Position numbers and translations under genes: made by a program. DNA of 6,916 bases from an uncultured Burkholderiaceae bacterium (GTDB lineage: Bacteria > Pseudomonadota > Gammaproteobacteria > Burkholderiales > Burkholderiaceae): NCBI GenBank assembly GCA_937871985.1, contig CALMPB010000481.1, positions 1 to 6,916 of the forward strand, in the 5' to 3' direction. Shown one piece after another: positions 5,731 to 6,916 of the stretch; the stretch's first letter is position 1; each line of letters opens with the position of its first letter. Below the pieces are notes generated by a model. That model did not search any database and was not told the origin of the DNA. It worked only from the letters and a program-made list of their open reading frames with translations.

Positions 5731-6597
5731 GTGAGTTCATCCTTATCTCCCGACGCGGCGCCGGCTGACGCCGCGCCGGTCTTCAGCCTGGAGTTCTTCC
5801 CGCCGCGCGACATCGCGGCGCAGGAACGGCTGGTGCGCACGGCCAAGCAGTTGCAGGGCCTGCATCCCCATTTCGCCAGCGTGACGTTCGGCGCGGGCGG
5901 TTCGACCCGCGACGGCACGATGCTGGCGGTGTCGATGTTGCAGAAGCTGGGCTACGAGGCCGCGCCGCATCTGTCGTGCATAGGTTCGACGCCCGAGAGC
6001 CTGCGCGACATTCTCTATACGTACCGGCAGGCCGGGATCCGGCGGCTGGTGGCCCTGCGCGGGGACATGCCGTCGGGCATGGGCGACATGGGCGAGCTGC
6101 GCTATGCGCGGGACCTGGTGGATTTCATCCGCAGGGAAACGGGGGACTGGTTCCATATCGAGGTGGCGGCGTATCCGGAGATGCATCCGCAGGCCCAGGG
6201 GCCGGAGGCGGACCTGGACCGGTTCGTGGAGAAGATGCGGGCGGGCGCGGACAGCGCGATCACGCAGTATTTCTTCAATGCGGATGCGTATTTCGATTTC
6301 GTGGATCGGGCGACGGCCAAGGGGGTGCTGGCGCCCATCGTGCCGGGGATCATGCCGATCACGAACTACACGCAGTTGGCGCGGTTTTCGGATATGTGCG
6401 GGGCGGAGATTCCTCGGTGGATACGGTTGCGGCTGGCGTCGTATGGGGATGATCGGGCTTCCATCCGGGCGTTCGGGCATGAGGTGGTGGTGGAGCTTTG
6501 CCAGACGTTGCTGGATGGGGGGGCGCCGGGGTTGCATTTCTATACGATGAACCAGGCGGATGCTACGCAGGCTGTGTGGAAAGAGTTGGAGCGGTGA
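5731..6597 (+). CDS. metF: 5,10-methylenetetrahydrofolate reductase
   Basis: MetF is a flavoprotein that reduces 5,10-methylene-THF to 5-methyl-THF, the methyl donor for methionine synthesis from homocysteine. The 288-residue length is normal for the bacterial single-domain (TIM barrel) enzyme. Visible landmarks: SLEFFPPR with catalytic Glu21 (E. coli Glu28), SVTFGAGGSTRDGT at 50-63 near FAD, HLSCIG at 80-85, LVALRGD with Asp112 (E. coli Asp120, beside the flavin), IEVAAYPEMHP, a QYFFNADAYFDFV substrate-loop region, and PIVPGIMPITNY. The GTG start at 5731 gives the expected short leader before SLEFFPPR; its ribosome binding site is weak (ACAGG, ten bases upstream). No terminator separates it from the membrane-protein gene. 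Third positions drift from C-ending in the 5' part to G- and T-ending in the last third. Confidence 0.97.
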   Translation: MSSSLSPDAAPADAAPVFSLEFFPPRDIAAQERLVRTAKQLQGLHPHFASVTFGAGGSTRDGTMLAVSMLQKLGYEAAPHLSCIGSTPESLRDILYTYRQAGIRRLVALRGDMPSGMGDMGELRYARDLVDFIRRETGDWFHIEVAAYPEMHPQAQGPEADLDRFVEKMRAGADSAITQYFFNADAYFDFVDRATAKGVLAPIVPGIMPITNYTQLARFSDMCGAEIPRWIRLRLASYGDDRASIRAFGHEVVVELCQTLLDGGAPGLHFYTMNQADATQAVWKELER

Positions 6598-6620
6598 CGT
6601 CTCTTGGACGTTAGAGTTCT

Positions 6621-6916
6621 TTAGACGGTTGTTTCCGGGTTTGGGGCGTGGGGGCCGCGCATGCATCCTTCTTCGGTGATGATGGCGTCGAGCCGCATGT
6701 CGTGCGGCTCGGGTACGTGCACGTCGGGGGCCAGGCGGCCGCAGGCGTAGGCGATGCCCAGGGCCAGGGTCTCGTGGCCGCGCTGGCGCAGGGCGGCCAG
6801 GGTGCGGTCGTAGTAGCCGCCGCCGTAGCCGATGCGGTCACCGTCCAGGGTGTAGCCCAGGGTGGGGACCAGAACGATGTCGGGGATGCGGGGCTCGGCG
6901 GACTGGGGCTCGGGGA
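6621..6916 (-). CDS. ygfA: 5-formyltetrahydrofolate cyclo-ligase, C-terminal 97 residues
   Basis: The gene runs off the right edge; on the minus strand the first complete codon is at 6914-6912 and TAA is at 6621-6623. The ATP-dependent enzyme converts 5-formyl-THF to 5,10-methenyl-THF, recovering a storage or inhibitory folate. The family signature is plain: DIVLVPTLGYTLDGDRIG followed by YGGGYYDRTL (GYGGGYYD at 6807-6830), the glycine-rich nucleotide/folate-binding loop; then LALGIAYACG, VPEPHDMRLDAIITEEG and a short tail. In many proteobacteria the second motif starts with F-D; here it is GYTLDG. The gene converges on metF with only 23 bases between the two stops. C-ending codons match the core genes. 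The substrate links it to the one-carbon pool used by MetF, but it is transcribed separately. Confidence 0.93.
   Translation of the reverse strand, partial: PEPQSAEPRIPDIVLVPTLGYTLDGDRIGYGGGYYDRTLAALRQRGHETLALGIAYACGRLAPDVHVPEPHDMRLDAIITEEGCMRGPHAPNPETTV

Noticed and set aside
6597..6621. Weak CTCT/AGAG hairpin between the metF and cyclo-ligase stops as a bidirectional terminator
   Set aside because: The stem is only four pairs and the T-rich tail is poor; termination is plausible but not shown.
5743..6666. 307-codon minus-strand open frame over metF
   Set aside because: Its translation is R/P/H-rich low-complexity antisense, and it runs across the convergent cyclo-ligase stop in another frame.
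1..6916. CRISPR array, tRNA or rRNA genes, insertion-sequence ends
   Set aside because: No regularly spaced repeats, tRNA-like cloverleaf, rRNA sequence or transposase with terminal inverted repeats was found on reading both strands.

Overview
The window joins two kinds of DNA. Positions about 3400-6916 are high-GC core chromosome of a betaproteobacterium. The gene set and protein style (a ~472-residue AhcY, an S-adenosylhomocysteine riboswitch, the order ahcY - small four-helix membrane protein - metF) point to Burkholderiales, probably an Alcaligenaceae member such as Achromobacter or Bordetella; the genus is inference. Positions 1 to about 3060 have visibly lower GC, ordinary mixed codon use and no housekeeping genes, as expected of an acquired island.

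Layout. 1-657 (+): C-terminal part of a protein with a DUF559/Vsr-like nuclease-type domain. 641-1846 (-) and 1818-2870 (-): a translationally overlapping pair, an NdpA/YejK-type nucleoid-associated protein followed by a 401-residue unrecognised protein with a soluble N-terminal part and about three C-terminal membrane helices. The pair converges on the first gene with a 17-bp tail overlap. 2929-3060 (-): C-terminal remnant of an unidentified gene. 3061-3397: about 340 bases of intermediate composition with no intact gene. 3398-3619 (+): last ~73 codons of a LysR-type regulator, decapitated at what looks like the island junction. 3677-3881: promoter, SAH riboswitch and expression platform. 3882-5300 ahcY; 5367-5705 a PF04020-like membrane protein; 5731-6597 metF; 6621-6916 (-) the C-terminal end of 5-formyltetrahydrofolate cyclo-ligase, converging on metF.

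How the genes work together. AhcY removes S-adenosylhomocysteine, the product of SAM-dependent methylation, and gives homocysteine. MetF makes the 5-methyl-THF that remethylates homocysteine to methionine. The cyclo-ligase returns 5-formyl-THF to the folate pool that feeds MetF. The riboswitch ties this block to SAH level; I can draw a complete ON-switch folding scheme from the leader.

The most novel candidate is the island pair: a DNA/nucleoid-binding-type protein coupled to a membrane-anchored partner. That layout recalls two-gene anti-phage systems such as Kiwa (membrane KwaA plus DNA-binding KwaB), although I see no homology to them. A defence role is a hypothesis only.
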